From an uncultured Atopobium sp. (GTDB lineage: Bacteria > Actinomycetota > Coriobacteriia > Coriobacteriales > Atopobiaceae), in NCBI GenBank assembly GCA_938041635.1, contig CALIAD010000095.1, positions 1-21,736 on the forward strand: a DNA stretch of 21,736 bases, read 5' to 3'. The notes under the pieces were generated by a model that saw only the letters and a list, made by a program, of their open reading frames with translations, had not been told where the DNA came from and did no database searches. The translations under genes were made by a program, and so were the position numbers. The first letter of the stretch is position 1, and the number at the start of each line of letters is the position of its first letter. Below, piece after piece: positions 20,344 through 21,736 of this stretch.

Positions 20344-21736
20344 ATGAATTTCACCCTTGTTATCCTTGCTTGTTGCGCTGTTGCAGCAATTGGTTTGATC
20401 ATCGTTTACCTCACCTTTGGTAGAAAAGACTCGCCGTTTACCTTTGATATTGGCGGCGGCGCTCCCAAGGCGTCTGGTGGTTCTGACGGCTCTGCCGAGA
20501 AGACCCTCTCGTCCAGACTTATCGGATTTGCAATTGCTGTTGGCGGCATGTTTGCCGTGCTTATTGGTCGTCTTTGGACCATGCAGCTCTTATCGTCAGC
20601 TGACTATACCGAGCAAGCAGAGAGAAACCGTACGCGAACAGTTACTACCGCAGCTCCTCGTGGTCGTATTTTGGACAGAAATGGCGTAGAGATTGTTACT
20701 AACAGGCCAAGTCCAACGGTAGTAGCTCGAGCAGACGTTGCGGAAGACTACATTAAACTGCAGATTCTTGCTAACCTTTTGGGCATGCCTATGTTGGCGG
20801 TGCGCAGAAAAATCATGGATACCTCTGATGGCGCCCAAGCGCTTCGCACGGTTTCTGTAGATGTTTCTAGGCGCGTAGTTGCCTACATTTACGCTCATGG
20901 TGCTTTGCTTGATGGCGTTTCAATTGAGGAGCGCACCCAGCGCGCCTATCCAAACGGTTCTCTTGCAGCTCATGTTGTTGGCTACACCGGAACTGTTACA
21001 CAAGAGCAGCTTGAGAGCAGTAAAACTGCGGATGGCGGCTTTGTGTATGCCCACGGCGATATCGTGGGACAAACGGGCGTTGAGTATCAGTACGAGTCCG
21101 CTCTTCAGGGTGTTCGTGGTGAGCAAACGGTGTATGTTGATGCTGCTGGTAATGTTTTATCTCACTCAACATCTATTGCTCCTCAGAGCGGCTCAGACGT
21201 TGTTTTAACTATTGATGCAAATATACAGAAAGCCGCAGAAGCATCCCTTGTCAGTGTTATCAACACAGTTAGATCACAAGACTTCCAAGGTCGCAGTGCA
21301 AGTGTGGTGGCACTTGATTGCACCAACGGTGAAGTTATTGCTATGGCAAGCTATCCAACGTATTCACCTTCAATGTTTGTTGGAGGCATTTCCAGTTCTG
21401 ACTGGGATACGCTTTCTTCTGAAGAGGCAAACTATCCGCTGATGAATCGCGCAATTGCTGGACAGTATCCGTCTGGATCTACCATCAAAGCACTTACTAC
21501 CTTTGCTGGACTCAAATACGGCATTTGTGACGGAAATTCAAGCTGGTATTGCACGGGTTTCTGGACTGGTTTTGGCGAGCAGTACGGCATGCACTGTTGG
21601 CTTCTTTCTGGTCACGGCACCGTTAATCTGATTACTGGTATTACTAACTCTTGCGATATTGTTTTTTATGAGATTGGTAAAGGCTTCTTCTATAACAACG
21701 ATCATCCAGAGGGCATGCAAGAGACATTCCGTGCCT
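20344..21736 (+). CDS. mrdA: Penicillin-binding protein 2, peptidoglycan transpeptidase (partial, cut by window end)
   Basis: This class B transpeptidase cross-links peptidoglycan during elongation. About 464 residues are visible and the frame is open at the window edge. After the membrane anchor comes the PBP dimerisation domain (APRGRILDRNG at about 101-111; GHGDIVGQTG-like turn HGDIVGQTGVEYQYE). The transpeptidase domain shows SGSTIK with catalytic Ser379 and Lys382 and the second motif Ser436-Cys437-Asp438 (an SxD form, as in PBP2 proteins). The KTG motif lies beyond the window. There are two N-terminal hydrophobic helices (about 4-24 and 58-80) rather than the single usual one. ATG is preceded by AAGGGG, 9 nt after mreD. 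Confidence 0.95.
   Translation, partial: MNFTLVILACCAVAAIGLIIVYLTFGRKDSPFTFDIGGGAPKASGGSDGSAEKTLSSRLIGFAIAVGGMFAVLIGRLWTMQLLSSADYTEQAERNRTRTVTTAAPRGRILDRNGVEIVTNRPSPTVVARADVAEDYIKLQILANLLGMPMLAVRRKIMDTSDGAQALRTVSVDVSRRVVAYIYAHGALLDGVSIEERTQRAYPNGSLAAHVVGYTGTVTQEQLESSKTADGGFVYAHGDIVGQTGVEYQYESALQGVRGEQTVYVDAAGNVLSHSTSIAPQSGSDVVLTIDANIQKAAEASLVSVINTVRSQDFQGRSASVVALDCTNGEVIAMASYPTYSPSMFVGGISSSDWDTLSSEEANYPLMNRAIAGQYPSGSTIKALTTFAGLKYGICDGNSSWYCTGFWTGFGEQYGMHCWLLSGHGTVNLITGITNSCDIVFYEIGKGFFYNNDHPEGMQETFRA

Noticed and set aside
1..21736. CRISPR array, prophage or defence island
   Set aside because: No regularly spaced repeats, cas genes, phage genes or restriction-type genes are visible; apart from the IS end the window is housekeeping content.

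Overview
The window looks like a chromosomal segment of an anaerobic, low- to mid-GC actinobacterium of the class Coriobacteriia, most likely the Atopobium/Lancefieldella/Olsenella group. That placement is an inference from gene content: fermentative pyruvate formate-lyase, clostridial-type AroC, a compact aro cluster, and an mre/PBP2 locus with Ser/Thr-rich surface proteins. No 16S gene or other taxonomic marker is present.

Layout. Positions 1-55 are the end of an insertion sequence (probably IS3 family) whose transposase reads leftwards out of the window. A short degraded membrane-protein remnant follows (121-405, minus). Positions 445-3729 (minus) hold a pyruvate formate-lyase operon in which the enzyme is split: a 718-residue PflB without its C-terminal glycyl-radical domain, an 83-residue stand-alone glycyl-radical protein, then the activase PflA. 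A 373-nt intergenic region separates it from 5-formyltetrahydrofolate cyclo-ligase (plus).

Positions 4752-11616 hold aromatic amino-acid biosynthesis: a PTS EIIB domain fused to type II dehydroquinase; an overlapping operon aroA - aroC - chorismate mutase - aroE/aroK fusion; a KDPG/KDPGal-type aldolase on the opposite strand; and aroB. Together they encode every step from DAHP to prephenate, but no recognisable DAHP synthase is present.

From 11728 onwards everything is on the plus strand: tRNA-Arg(CCG), a CtpE-like P-type ATPase, a zinc-ribbon membrane protein, a cyclophilin, a TPR membrane protein with a repetitive tail, and the cell-elongation genes mreB, mreC, mreD and mrdA (PBP2, cut by the window end).

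The main points for a second look are the two-gene pyruvate formate-lyase, the EIIB-AroQ fusion, the DgoA-like aldolase inside an aro cluster lacking DAHP synthase, and a short word (TTCTCGCCA) that recurs far more often than chance on both strands and also forms an intergenic hairpin, as DNA-uptake words do in some other bacteria.
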